From Streptomyces sp. NBC_01116 (GTDB lineage Bacteria; Actinomycetota; Actinomycetes; Streptomycetales; Streptomycetaceae), in the NCBI RefSeq assembly GCF_041435495.1, contig NZ_CP108644.1, forward strand, positions 5,751,501 to 5,815,500: a stretch of 64,000 bases of DNA. Reading direction: 5' to 3'. The notes below the pieces were generated by a model. It was not told where the DNA came from and searched no databases. It saw only the letters and a program-made list of their open reading frames with translations. Positions 16,949 to 24,551 of this stretch are shown here, piece after piece (positions within the stretch are counted from its first letter, which is position 1; every line of letters starts with the position of its first letter). A program made the translations under genes and the position numbers.

Positions 16949-17176
16949 TCCTTCCCGTCCGCCGCCCTGCGGGCGACGACGGGAACGGCCGGACAGGCCC
17001 CGGAGCCTCCGGCGGACCACGGCCGGACGGCTCCCGGGCCCCCGCTTTCACCGCACCACCTTCTGCACTCCCCGCGCGCCCCCGTGCGTACCGCCGCGTG
17101 CCCGACACGGCGACGGCCACCGCCCGGACCCCCGCGCCGCCTCCGTACCGCCCGCTCTTCTCTCGCAAGGCTCACT

Positions 17177-17782
17177 GTGTTCGACGTCGCTGTCTTCGGA
17201 TCCCTTTTTCTCACCCTATTTGTGATCATGGACCCGCCCGGGATCACGCCGATCTTCCTCGCCCTCACCGCTGGCCGCCCCGCCAAGGTGCAGCGCAGGA
17301 TGGCGCTCCAGGCGGTCATGGTCGCGTTCGGCGTGATCGCCGTCTTCGGTCTGCTCGGTCAGCAGATCCTGGACTATCTGCACGTCTCCGTGCCCGCCCT
17401 GATGATCGCGGGCGGACTCCTGCTGCTGCTCATCGCGCTCGACCTGCTGACCGGCAAGACGGACGAGCCGACGCAGACCAAGGACGTCAACGTGGCGCTC
17501 GTACCGCTGGGCATGCCGCTGCTGGCCGGGCCCGGCGCCATCGTCTCGGTCATCCTCGCGGTGCAGCACGCCGACGGCCTGGGCGGCCAGCTCCCGGTCT
17601 GGTCCGCGATCGTCGCCATGCACGTGGTGCTCTGGCTGGCCATGCGCTACTCGCTGGTCATCATCCGTGTGATCAAGGACGGCGGCGTGGTGCTGGTGAC
17701 CCGGCTGGCGGGCATGATGCTCTCCGCCATCGCCGTCCAGCAGATCATCAACGGCGTCACCCAGGTCATCCAGAACTCCTGA
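17177..17782 (+). CDS. MarC family integral membrane protein
   Basis: A 201-aa protein with six membrane helices. The first carries the family signature FLTLFVIMDPPGITPIFLAL, and MPLLAGPGAIVSVIL marks the middle. MarC proteins were once linked to multiple antibiotic resistance but their function is unknown. GTG 17177 was chosen because GCAAGG lies 8 bases before it. The frame stays open to 17084 but that part lacks family homology and is Pro/Arg-rich. A strong terminator follows. Confidence 0.88.
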   Translation: MFDVAVFGSLFLTLFVIMDPPGITPIFLALTAGRPAKVQRRMALQAVMVAFGVIAVFGLLGQQILDYLHVSVPALMIAGGLLLLLIALDLLTGKTDEPTQTKDVNVALVPLGMPLLAGPGAIVSVILAVQHADGLGGQLPVWSAIVAMHVVLWLAMRYSLVIIRVIKDGGVVLVTRLAGMMLSAIAVQQIINGVTQVIQNS

Positions 17783-17800
17783 ACCCGCCCCGCACACCAC

Positions 17801-17835
17801 AGCGCCCCCGCACGGACGTTCCGTGCGGGGGCGCT
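17801..17835 (+). terminator. Strong stem-loop terminator after marC
   Basis: AGCGCCCCCGCACGG pairs perfectly with CCGTGCGGGGGCGCT across an ACGTT loop, a 15-bp stem followed by TCGTCTTT. It lies between convergent genes and can act on both. Confidence 0.85.
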
Positions 17836-17899
17836 TCGTCTTTAGCGGCGCAATGCGGTGAGGCGCGGGGCCTCGACAGGCGTCATGAGCCCAGATGCG

Positions 17900-18052
17900 T
17901 TACGAAGCCGAGCTGTCGGCCGGCCGGATGTAGATGCGCTGGCCCATCGCTGCGGCCTGCTGCACGATCCGGTTGACGGAGGCGGCGTCCACGACGGTGC
18001 TGTCCACGGCGGTACCGTCGACGTCGTCGAGTCGCATGATCTCGAAGCGCAT
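17900..18052 (-). CDS. Conserved 50-aa small protein
   Basis: A small ORF beginning MRFEIMRLDDVDG and ending QRIYIRPADSSAS. An AAGGGA ribosome site lies 6-7 bases before the ATG, and GC3 bias is strong. I recall near-identical 50-residue proteins in many Streptomyces, but no function. The sequence predicts strand, helix (DAASVNRIVQQAAAMGQ), strand. It has no signal or membrane segment. It is the main ORF of a short transcript with two perfect hairpins and a possible TTG mini-ORF in its leader, and it is divergent from an NYN-domain nuclease gene. Confidence 0.8.
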   Translation of the reverse strand: MRFEIMRLDDVDGTAVDSTVVDAASVNRIVQQAAAMGQRIYIRPADSSAS

Positions 18053-18095
18053 AGGGCTTCCCTTCGTCTGATCCTCCTGCTGGAGAACTGCTGGC

Positions 18096-18117
18096 GCCGG
18101 TGGGGCGTCCCACCGGC
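18096..18117 (-). promoter_or_regulatory. Leader hairpin 2 upstream of the 50-aa gene
   Basis: GCCGGTGGG and CCCACCGGC form a perfect 9-bp stem with a 4-base GCGT loop, 44 bases upstream of the 50-aa ORF and just after the mini-ORF stop. Confidence 0.65.
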
Positions 18118-18121
18118 AAGG

Positions 18122-18163
18122 CTAGGAACGCGAGGTTTCCCTCGCGTTCCACATGGGTGACAA
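18122..18163 (-). CDS. Putative 13-aa leader peptide (TTG start)
   Basis: A TTG at 18163 follows a perfect AGGAGG (18176-18171) by 7 bases and opens a 13-codon frame, MSPMWNARETSRS, ending in TAG. Hairpin 1 (18125-18150) lies inside it, so ribosome occupancy would change the fold. This is an inference from spacing and structure; expression is not shown. Confidence 0.4.
   Translation of the reverse strand: MSPMWNARETSRS
18125..18150 (-). promoter_or_regulatory. Leader hairpin 1 within the 13-aa mini-ORF
   Basis: GGAACGCGAGG and CCTCGCGTTCC form a perfect 11-bp stem with a 4-base loop. Together with hairpin 2, 8 bases away, it makes a compact structured leader. Confidence 0.7.
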
Positions 18164-18189
18164 CGGCTTGCCTCCTGCAAACATTCCCT

Positions 18190-18217
18190 ACGCTAAGGAA
18201 ATTTTTTGGATGTCTAA
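18190..18217 (-). promoter_or_regulatory. Candidate promoter for the 50-aa gene transcript
   Basis: On the minus strand, TTAGAC (18217-18212) and TAGCGT (18195-18190) are separated by a 16-base A/T-rich spacer. The start would be near 18183. An imperfect dyad, TTCCCTACGCTAAGGAA, covers 18184-18200 and overlaps the -10, as an operator would. Confidence 0.45.
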
Positions 18218-18259
18218 GTACCCGTCGGTAGTCACGCCACCACAGACCATGAGGTTCGC

Positions 18260-19171
18260 ATGAACGAGGCGGACTCGCAGTCCAGCGGCGAAGCCGGCCT
18301 CGGCGCCCGCCTGGACCGCACCAACGAGCTGCTCCAGCGGATGCTCATCGAGGTCTCCAAGACCCCGTCGACGCACGCCATCTTCGTGGACGCCGGCTAT
18401 GTGTACGCCGCGGCCGGGCTGCTCGTCACCGGCACGGAGGACCGGCGCTCCTTCGACCTCGACGCCGAAGGGCTGATCGAGGCCTTCATCGACAAGGCCC
18501 GCACGATCTTCGCGGACAGCAGGCTGCTGCGCGTCTACTGGTACGACGGAGCCCGCCGCCGCATCCACACCACCGAGCAGCAGGCCATCGCCGAACTCCC
18601 CGACGTCAAGGTGCGGCTCGGCAACCTCAACGCCAACAACCAGCAGAAGGGCGTCGACTCGCTCATCCGCACCGACCTCGAATCCCTCGCCCGGCACCGC
18701 GCGATCAGCGACGCGGCGCTCGTCGGCGGCGACGAGGACCTGGTCTCGGCGGTCGAGGCCGCCCAGGGCTACGGGGCGCGCGTGCACCTCTGGGGCATCG
18801 AGGCCGCCGAAGGACGCAACCAGGCCGAACCCCTGCTCTGGGAGGTCGACAGCCAGCGCACCTTCGAACTCGACTTCTGCCGCCCCTACGTCACGCGGCG
18901 GCCCGTCACCACGTACGAGGACGACAGCCCGGCCCCGTCCCGGGAGGACGTCCGCTTCGTCGGCGCGCAGATCGCCGCCGCCTGGCTCGCCGCCCGGGGC
19001 CGGGAGTCCCTCGCCGACCTGCTGCCAGGCCACCCCTATCTGCCGGGCTCCGTCGACCAGGACCTGCTGGTGGAGGCGGAACGCCTGCTCCAGCACTCGC
19101 TGCGCGGCCACGCGCACCTGCGACGGGCGCTCCGCGACGGCTTCTGGCAGCACCTGCAGGCGCAGTACTGA
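18260..19171 (+). CDS. NYN-domain (PIN-like) ribonuclease
   Basis: A 303-aa protein with the NYN/PIN-like nuclease core: THAIFVDAGYVYAAAGLL (first acidic residue), YWYDGARRR, KGVDSLIRTDLESLARH and AALVGGDEDLVSAVEAAQ. The aspartates in VDAGYV, GVDSL and GGDEDL would bind Mg2+ for RNA cleavage. A short N-terminal coiled-coil-like segment and a C-terminal helical region of about 90 residues (AAAWLAARGRESLADLLPGH) flank it. ATG 18260 is preceded by GAGG. It is probably an RNA-processing enzyme; the target is unknown. It is divergent from the small 50-aa gene. Confidence 0.87.
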   Translation: MNEADSQSSGEAGLGARLDRTNELLQRMLIEVSKTPSTHAIFVDAGYVYAAAGLLVTGTEDRRSFDLDAEGLIEAFIDKARTIFADSRLLRVYWYDGARRRIHTTEQQAIAELPDVKVRLGNLNANNQQKGVDSLIRTDLESLARHRAISDAALVGGDEDLVSAVEAAQGYGARVHLWGIEAAEGRNQAEPLLWEVDSQRTFELDFCRPYVTRRPVTTYEDDSPAPSREDVRFVGAQIAAAWLAARGRESLADLLPGHPYLPGSVDQDLLVEAERLLQHSLRGHAHLRRALRDGFWQHLQAQY

Positions 19172-19238
19172 CGACAGCGGGGCCGGTGGCGGCGCCCCGG
19201 ACGGCCGGTGGGACGTGCCGCGGGGCGCCGCCGGCGCG

Positions 19239-20096
19239 TCAGCCCGCCGGCAGGCCGTCCCAGAAGGCGGCCAGTGCCCGCGCGGTCTCCTGCGGGCGGG
19301 CGGTGTTGGGGGAGTGCTCCGCGCCGGCGATCGTGGTGCGGCGGGCGTCGAGGCGCCGCGCCATGGAGTCGAACAGCTCCACCGGCCAGACGTCGTCGCG
19401 CTCCCCGGACAGGACGTGGACGGGCAGCCCGACGGCGGCCAGCTCGTCCACCCGGTCCGGTTCGGACGCCAGTTGGGCCCCGGTGGCGATCAACTGGGCC
19501 GGGTGGTGGGCGAGCCAGCGGTGGCGCATGTCCGCACCGTCGCCGGTGTCCGCGTCCTGCGGCGGATCGAGCGCCCGCATCGCCTCCCACACCTCGTCCA
19601 TGGACAGCACGGCCAGCGCGTCGCCCAGCATCTTCACCTTGTCCCGCTGGGCCGCGACGACCTCCGCCGGACCCGAGGACATCAGCGTCAGCGAGCGGAA
19701 CGGGGTGGTGTCCAGCAGCACGGCGGCGCGGGCGATCTGACCGCCGAGCGAGTGCCCGAGCAGGTGCAGCCCGCCGTCCCCGCCGCCCAGGGCCGCCGCC
19801 TGGGCCAGCACATCACGCGCCAACTCGCCCTGGGAGTAGGTTTCCTGACGGTCCGTCCCCTTCGATTCGTACTGACCCCGGCCGTCCACGGCGACCACCC
19901 GGTAGCCCGCCGCGCACAGCGGTTCCAGCAGCGCGATGAAGTCCTCCTTGCTGCCGGTGTATCCGGGCAGCAGCAGGGCGGTGGCCCGTGCCGGGGTACG
20001 CGGTACGGCGTCCAGGACGGCGAAGTCGCCGCGCTCGGTCGCCAGGACACGGGCGTGGGCACAGGGCGGCGGGACGAAGGTGGGCGGGCGGCTCAT
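19239..20096 (-). CDS. Alpha/beta-fold hydrolase
   Basis: A 285-aa alpha/beta hydrolase with nucleophile elbow GHSLGG (LLGHSLGGQIARAAV). The acid lies in the SGERDDVWPVE region and the His in IAGAEHSPNTARP. The oxyanion region is LLPGYTGSKEDF. It is soluble with no signal peptide. The substrate is unknown; the family includes esterases, lipases and haloperoxidase-like enzymes. It is a single gene; the strong hairpin 27 bases upstream of the DEAD gene's stop separates the two. Confidence 0.87.
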   Translation of the reverse strand: MSRPPTFVPPPCAHARVLATERGDFAVLDAVPRTPARATALLLPGYTGSKEDFIALLEPLCAAGYRVVAVDGRGQYESKGTDRQETYSQGELARDVLAQAAALGGGDGGLHLLGHSLGGQIARAAVLLDTTPFRSLTLMSSGPAEVVAAQRDKVKMLGDALAVLSMDEVWEAMRALDPPQDADTGDGADMRHRWLAHHPAQLIATGAQLASEPDRVDELAAVGLPVHVLSGERDDVWPVELFDSMARRLDARRTTIAGAEHSPNTARPQETARALAAFWDGLPAG

Positions 20097-20176
20097 ACGG
20101 CGAGGCTATCGCCGCCGCACCCCTCCTCGCGTCACGGGTGGCCCACCCGGCCCTACAGGCGCCCCGGGCGGCGAAA

Positions 20177-20212
20177 CGGCCCCGGCCCCCGCGTGTGCGG
20201 GGGCCGGGGCCG
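20177..20212 (-). terminator. Strong stem-loop terminator after the DEAD helicase gene
   Basis: CGGCCCCGGCCCCCGC pairs perfectly with GCGGGGGCCGGGGCCG across a GTGT loop (16 bp). It lies 27 bases downstream of the helicase stop codon. Confidence 0.85.
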
Positions 20213-20238
20213 TAGGTGGTGCTGTGTCGCCGGGAGGG

Positions 20239-22569
20239 TCAGCCCTCGGTCGTCGCCGAGGCCGTGCCCGCCGGGCGGGTGGCGCGACGGCGGCGCGGCT
20301 TGGTCTCGGCGGCGGCCTCGCTCACCACGGCCTCGGCCTCGGAGACCACGGCGGCCTCCTGGGTCGCGGTCGAGGTGACGCTGCGGGTGGCGCGGCGGCG
20401 GCGCGGCTTGGCGTCCGCCTCGGCGGCCGGTGCCTCGACGGCGGGCTGCTCGGCGGCGACCGCCTTCGCGGTGGCCTTCTTCGCGGTGGCCTTCGAGGCG
20501 ACCTTCGCGGTGATCTTCTCCTCGATCGCCGCGGGCTCCACGGTCTCCGCCTTCGCCCGGGACTTCGTCGTCCTGGCCGCCCGGGCCTTCGGCTCGGCCG
20601 ACGTGACCGCGGCCTTCGGCTCCGACTTGGCCTTCGTCGTGGCGCGGGCCGGACGGCGACGCGTCTTCACCTCGGGCTCCGGCTCGGAGGCCGGGGCGAT
20701 CTGGAAGTCGACCTCGTCGGCCGGCTTCACGATCCGGGTGCGGCGGCGCGGCTTGACGGCCTTCGGCTCGGCGACCGGCTCCGCGACACCCGCGGCGACG
20801 GCCACGGTCTGGAACTCGGCCGGGGCCGGTGCGGCCGGAGCCGCGGCGACGGGCGACGCCGTCTCCTCGGTCACCGGCTTCACGGCGGCACGGCTGCGAC
20901 GACGACGCGGCTTGGCCTCCGGCGCGGTCTCCGCGACCGGCTCGGCCACGGGCGCCGCCTCGGTCACGGGCGCGGCCTCGGCCACCGGAGCGGGAACCAC
21001 CGGAGCCTCGGCGACCGCCACGGCCGCCTCGGTGACGGCCTCGGGGGCGCTGACGCGGGTACGGCGGCGACGGCGCGGGGTGCGCGGCGCGTCCTCGGAC
21101 GCCTCCGCGCCGGCCGGTGCGACCGCGGCGACCGGGGCGGTCTCCTTGGAGGGTGCGGGCACCGTCGCGGCGCCCTCCTCCGCAGCGGAGCCGCCACGGG
21201 TGCGGCGACGCTGACGCGGCGTACGGGTGCGGGGCTCGCGCTCCTCACGGGCGGGGGCCGGCGCGGCGGCCTTGCGGCCGCGGCCGCCGGTCTCGCCGAG
21301 GTCCTCGACCTCCTCCGCCCGCAGACCGGCACGGGTCCGGTCGGCGCGCGGCAGCACACCCTTGGTGCCCGCCGGGATGCCGAGCTCCTCGAAGAGGTGC
21401 GGCGAGGTGGAGTACGTCTCGGGCGGGTCCGGGAACTTCAGGTCCAGGGCCTTGTTGATCAGCTGCCAGCGCGGGATGTCGTCCCAGTCGACCAGCGTGA
21501 TCGCGATGCCCTTGGCGCCCGCGCGGCCGGTGCGGCCGATGCGGTGGAGGTAGGTCTTCTCGTCCTCCGGCGACTGGTAGTTGATGACGTGGGTCACACC
21601 CTCGACATCGATACCGCGCGCGGCGACGTCGGTGCAGACCAGGACGTCGACCTTGCCGTTGCGGAAGGCGCGCAGCGCCTGCTCGCGGGCGCCCTGGCCG
21701 AGGTCGCCGTGGACCGCGCCGGAGGCGAAGCCGCGCTTCTCCAGCTGCTCGGCGATGTCGGCGGCCGTGCGCTTCGTACGGCAGAAGATCATCGCGAGCC
21801 CGCGGCCGTCGGCCTGGAGGATGCGGGAGAGCATCTCCGGCTTGTCCATGTTGTGGGCGCGGTAGACGTGCTGGACCGTGTTCTTCACGGTCGTGCCCTC
21901 GTCGTCGGGCGACGTGGCGTTGATGTGCGTCGGCTGCGACATGTAGCGGCGCGCGAGGCTGATGACGGCACCGGGCATGGTGGCCGAGAACAGCATCGTC
22001 TGACGCTTGGGCGGCAGCATCGTGATGATGCGCTCGACGTCGGGCAGGAAGCCCAGGTCCAGCATCTCGTCGGCCTCGTCGAGGACGAGCCCGCGGATGT
22101 GGGAGAGGTCGAGCTTGCGCTGGCCCGCCAGGTCCAGGAGACGGCCCGGGGTGCCGACGATCACGTCGACGCCCTTCTTGAGGGCCTCGACCTGGGGCTC
22201 GTACGCCCGGCCGCCGTAGATCGCGAGAACGCGGACGTTACGGACCTTGCCGGCCGTGAGCAGGTCGTTGGTGACCTGCTGGCACAGCTCGCGGGTGGGG
22301 ACGACGACGAGCGCCTGCGGCGCGTCGGTCAGCTGCTCGGGCTTGGCGCGGCCCGCCTCGACGTCGGCGGGGACGGTCACGCGCTCCAGGAGCGGGAGAC
22401 CGAAGCCGAGCGTCTTGCCGGTGCCGGTCTTGGCCTGGCCGATGACGTCGGAGCCGGAGAGGGCGACGGGGAGCGTCAGCTCCTGGATGGGGAAGGGGGA
22501 CATGATGCCGACAGCCTCAAGGGCTTCGGCCGTCTCGGAAAGAATACCGAGGTCGCGGAACGTAGTCAG
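20239..22569 (-). CDS. DEAD-box RNA helicase with long basic C-terminal tail (CTG start)
   Basis: A 776-aa DEAD-box helicase. It has a Q-motif (FRDLG...SPFPIQ), Walker A AKTGTGKT, PTREL, TPGRL, VLDEADEML, SAT, and HRIGRTGR, so both RecA-like domains are complete. Residues about 400-776 are a disordered Ala/Pro/Glu tail with seven short RRR(R)-(T/S/A)-R clusters that likely bind RNA. ATG 22503 would cut off the conserved Phe of the Q-motif. The frame is open upstream with no ATG, GTG or TTG before a stop. A CTG at 22569 sits 8 bases after GAAGAGG and gives the expected family N-terminus (M)TTFRDLGIL. Probable roles are cold or stress RNA unwinding and ribosome assembly. It corresponds in context to Rv3211 (RhlE). 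Confidence 0.9.
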   Translation of the reverse strand: MTTFRDLGILSETAEALEAVGIMSPFPIQELTLPVALSGSDVIGQAKTGTGKTLGFGLPLLERVTVPADVEAGRAKPEQLTDAPQALVVVPTRELCQQVTNDLLTAGKVRNVRVLAIYGGRAYEPQVEALKKGVDVIVGTPGRLLDLAGQRKLDLSHIRGLVLDEADEMLDLGFLPDVERIITMLPPKRQTMLFSATMPGAVISLARRYMSQPTHINATSPDDEGTTVKNTVQHVYRAHNMDKPEMLSRILQADGRGLAMIFCRTKRTAADIAEQLEKRGFASGAVHGDLGQGAREQALRAFRNGKVDVLVCTDVAARGIDVEGVTHVINYQSPEDEKTYLHRIGRTGRAGAKGIAITLVDWDDIPRWQLINKALDLKFPDPPETYSTSPHLFEELGIPAGTKGVLPRADRTRAGLRAEEVEDLGETGGRGRKAAAPAPAREEREPRTRTPRQRRRTRGGSAAEEGAATVPAPSKETAPVAAVAPAGAEASEDAPRTPRRRRRTRVSAPEAVTEAAVAVAEAPVVPAPVAEAAPVTEAAPVAEPVAETAPEAKPRRRRSRAAVKPVTEETASPVAAAPAAPAPAEFQTVAVAAGVAEPVAEPKAVKPRRRTRIVKPADEVDFQIAPASEPEPEVKTRRRPARATTKAKSEPKAAVTSAEPKARAARTTKSRAKAETVEPAAIEEKITAKVASKATAKKATAKAVAAEQPAVEAPAAEADAKPRRRRATRSVTSTATQEAAVVSEAEAVVSEAAAETKPRRRRATRPAGTASATTEG

Positions 22570-22953
22570 GGTGCTGCCTCTTCTGTGAGACGCGGTCCGA
22601 GGCGAACGCTGGGGGTCGTACCGTGCCGGGGTTGGTCATCCGGCCGTGGATGGGCCGGGTGGCGCGGGACCACTGCCGTCGCTCGAGCGCTCGTGCCGCT
22701 GAGGGGGCCCCTCATCTGCAGTCGTACGTGTCGTACGCACCGCGTGGAGGGCTGTCGGGTCGGAGCCGATCGGGCCACCGACCGGGCATCCTCATTCAAG
22801 GGCGCGCCCCTGGCACAGCACAGTGCTCAGTAAGCGCAATACCACTGTACCCCGGATTCGCGCATGTGTGTTGGACGAATTCATCGGAACGGTATGAGGC
22901 CCCCGGCTGACCAGGCCCTTCCGCCCTGCGCGGAGCGGGCTATCGTTCCGTTC
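22570..22953. other. Divergent region: long helicase leader and leaderless promoter of the ferritin-like gene
   Basis: This 384-bp gap has no coding bias. Facing left, TACAGT (minus strand of 22848-22853) is a possible -10 that would give a 5' leader of about 270 nt before the CTG start. The leader holds inverted repeats CGTACG-TGT-CGTACG and TGAGGGG-G-CCCCTCA. Facing right, TATCGT at 22941-22946 ends 7 bases before the next ATG. Confidence 0.45.
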
Positions 22954-23700
22954 ATGGAGACGCCTGACCACGCCACTGAGACCCCCGCCGAAGCTGCCGC
23001 AGCCACCGGGATCGCCGCCCAGGACTGGGCCACCGCGGCAGCCGACCCGCAGTACCGCGCCGCGGTCGTGGACCTGCTCGGCGCCCTCGCCTACGGAGAG
23101 CTGGCGGCCTTCGAGCGGCTGGCCGAGGACGCGAAGCTCGCGCCGACCCTCGGCGACAAGGCGGAGCTGGCGAAGATGGCCACCGCCGAGTTCCACCACT
23201 TCGAGCAGTTGAGCCGGCGGCTCACCGCCGTGGACGAGGACCCCACCGCCGCGATGGAGCCGTTCGCCAAGGCGCTCGACGACTTCCACCGCCAGACGGC
23301 GCCGTCCGACTGGCTGGAGGGCCTGGTCAAGGCGTACGTCGGCGACTCGATCGCGAGCGACTTCTACCGCGAGGTCGCGGCCCGGCTGGACACCGACACC
23401 CGGTCCCTGGTCCTGTCCGTGCTCGACGACACGGGCCACGGGAACTTCGCCGTGGAGAAGGTGCGCGCCGCGATCGAGGCGGACCCGCGCCTCGGCGGAC
23501 GGCTCGCGCTGTGGGCGCGCCGGCTGATGGGCGAGGCGCTGTCGCAGGCCCAGCGGGTGGTCGCCGACCGCGACGCCCTCTCGACGATGCTGGTGGGCGG
23601 CGTCGCGGACGGCTTCGACCTGGCCGAGGTGGGCCGGATGTTCTCCCGGATCACCGAGGCCCACACCAAGCGGATGGCCGCGCTGGGACTGGCCGCGTAA
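22954..23700 (+). CDS. Ferritin-like fold protein
   Basis: A 248-aa all-helical protein with ferritin-like four-helix-bundle features. Helix A contains YGELAAFERLAED, helix B EFHHFEQLSRRL, and later helices DFYREVAARL and GHGNFAVEKV. Glu and His residues in ExxH-like positions (AEFHHFE) could bind a di-iron site, as in MiaE-type tRNA hydroxylases, but the match is partial. It corresponds to Rv3210c by context, next to the DEAD helicase. The ATG at 22954 lacks a Shine-Dalgarno site; a -10 element lies 7 bases upstream, suggesting leaderless translation. A longer reading from 22864 has poor composition. Confidence 0.82.
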   Translation: METPDHATETPAEAAAATGIAAQDWATAAADPQYRAAVVDLLGALAYGELAAFERLAEDAKLAPTLGDKAELAKMATAEFHHFEQLSRRLTAVDEDPTAAMEPFAKALDDFHRQTAPSDWLEGLVKAYVGDSIASDFYREVAARLDTDTRSLVLSVLDDTGHGNFAVEKVRAAIEADPRLGGRLALWARRLMGEALSQAQRVVADRDALSTMLVGGVADGFDLAEVGRMFSRITEAHTKRMAALGLAA

Positions 23701-23707
23701 CACCCCG

Positions 23708-23983
23708 CTACCGGGCCGCCGCCGCCGACCGGGTGAGGCGGCGGCCGCGTGGCCGGATCAGGAGCGACAGCGTCACCGCCCCGACGGACACGGCGCCGAT
23801 CAGGGTCGCCAGGACATGGCCGGTACCCAGCGCGGCATGCGTCAGATACGCGCCGAACAGGGCGCCCAGCGCGCCGGTGGCATACACCGCACGGCCGGAC
23901 GGCAGTCGGTCGGCCAGTGATCGGAGCGCCGCCCAGGACAGGGCGAGTCCGAGGACGGCGGCGCCGAAGGATTCCCAGATCAC
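23708..23983 (-). CDS. Small membrane protein (91 aa)
   Basis: A 91-residue protein with two or three hydrophobic helices (GAAVLGLALSWAAL, ATGALGALFGAYLTHAAL, VLATLIGAVSVGAVTLSLLI) and a basic C-terminus (RPRGRRLTRSAAAAR). The function is unknown. It starts at GTG 23983. The preceding GAGGTGATC is an unusually long match to the 16S rRNA 3' end, which argues strongly for translation. It is convergent with the ferritin-like gene, 7 bases apart. Confidence 0.75.
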   Translation of the reverse strand: MIWESFGAAVLGLALSWAALRSLADRLPSGRAVYATGALGALFGAYLTHAALGTGHVLATLIGAVSVGAVTLSLLIRPRGRRLTRSAAAAR

Positions 23984-24120
23984 AGAGGATCACCTCGCGG
24001 GGGTGTGCGGGGCGGGCAAATCGGTCGTAGGCGGTACTACCCCCTGCCTGTGGGGAGCAACCCTCCAGCGGCCCCTTCCGACCCGTACGGGATCCGGCGC
24101 GGGCGGAGAGCCGCACACGA

Positions 24121-24166
24121 CACAGGAGCGGCCCGGCGGGGATGTCCCCGCCGGGCCGCTCCTGTG
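24121..24166 (-). terminator. Very strong stem-loop terminator after the DUF3107 gene
   Basis: A perfect 21-bp stem (left arm 24121-24141, right arm 24146-24166) with an ATGT loop lies 18 bases downstream of the DUF3107 stop codon. Confidence 0.88.
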
Positions 24167-24184
24167 ATCAACGCGTCCGGTGGA

Positions 24185-24412
24185 CTACAGCGTCCCGAAC
24201 CCCACCCGCCGGGTGGTCGGCTCACCGATCTCCACATACGCGATCCGGTCGGCCGGCACCAGGACCTTGCGGCCCTTGTCGTCCGTGAGGCTGAGCAGCT
24301 CCGCCTTGCCGCCCAGTGCCGCGGCGACCGCGCTCTCGACGTCCTCGGCGGAAAGCCCGCTCTCCAGAACGATCTCGCGGGGCGTGTGCTGCACCCCGAT
24401 CTTGACCTCCAC
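24185..24412 (-). CDS. DUF3107 small protein (TB9.4-like)
   Basis: A 75-aa protein, MEVKIGVQHTPREIVLESGL ... RRVGFGTL, matching DUF3107 (Rv3208A/TB9.4 of M. tuberculosis). It predicts strand-helix-strand-strand. In the family it is always near a TetR regulator and a DEAD helicase, as here. The biochemical role is unknown. GTG 24412 is chosen because GGAGGG lies about 8 bases upstream and homology starts there. It is followed by a very strong terminator. Confidence 0.88.
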   Translation of the reverse strand: MEVKIGVQHTPREIVLESGLSAEDVESAVAAALGGKAELLSLTDDKGRKVLVPADRIAYVEIGEPTTRRVGFGTL

Positions 24413-24551
24413 GGCTATGTCCCTCCGACGGTCAGTCCCTGCGCGGCGAACCGCGCCGTACGCAGCCACATTAGCCCGGCGGGAGCGGAGGTCAGGGCCC
24501 GACCGGCAACGCCCGCAGCGAACACGGCGTCAGGCGTCCCCGCCGGAGGCC

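Noticed and set aside
17084..17176. 31-codon N-terminal extension of the MarC-like protein
   Set aside because: Pro/Arg-rich with no family homology; GTG 17177 with GCAAGG begins directly at the first membrane helix.
17883..18180. Minus-strand frames of 89 and 112 codons overlapping the 50-aa gene
   Set aside because: Arg/Ser/Pro-rich translations; the 50-aa frame has the better ribosome site, GC3 bias and recognisable conserved sequence.
19936..22833. A 965-codon plus-strand frame opposite the DEAD helicase
   Set aside because: Glycine/arginine/leucine low-complexity translation, no ribosome site, and the opposite strand holds all DEAD-box motifs.
22864..22953. 30-codon N-terminal extension of the ferritin-like protein
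   Set aside because: Composition differs from the rest, no ribosome site, and it would cover the -10 element; the ATG at 22954 fits better.
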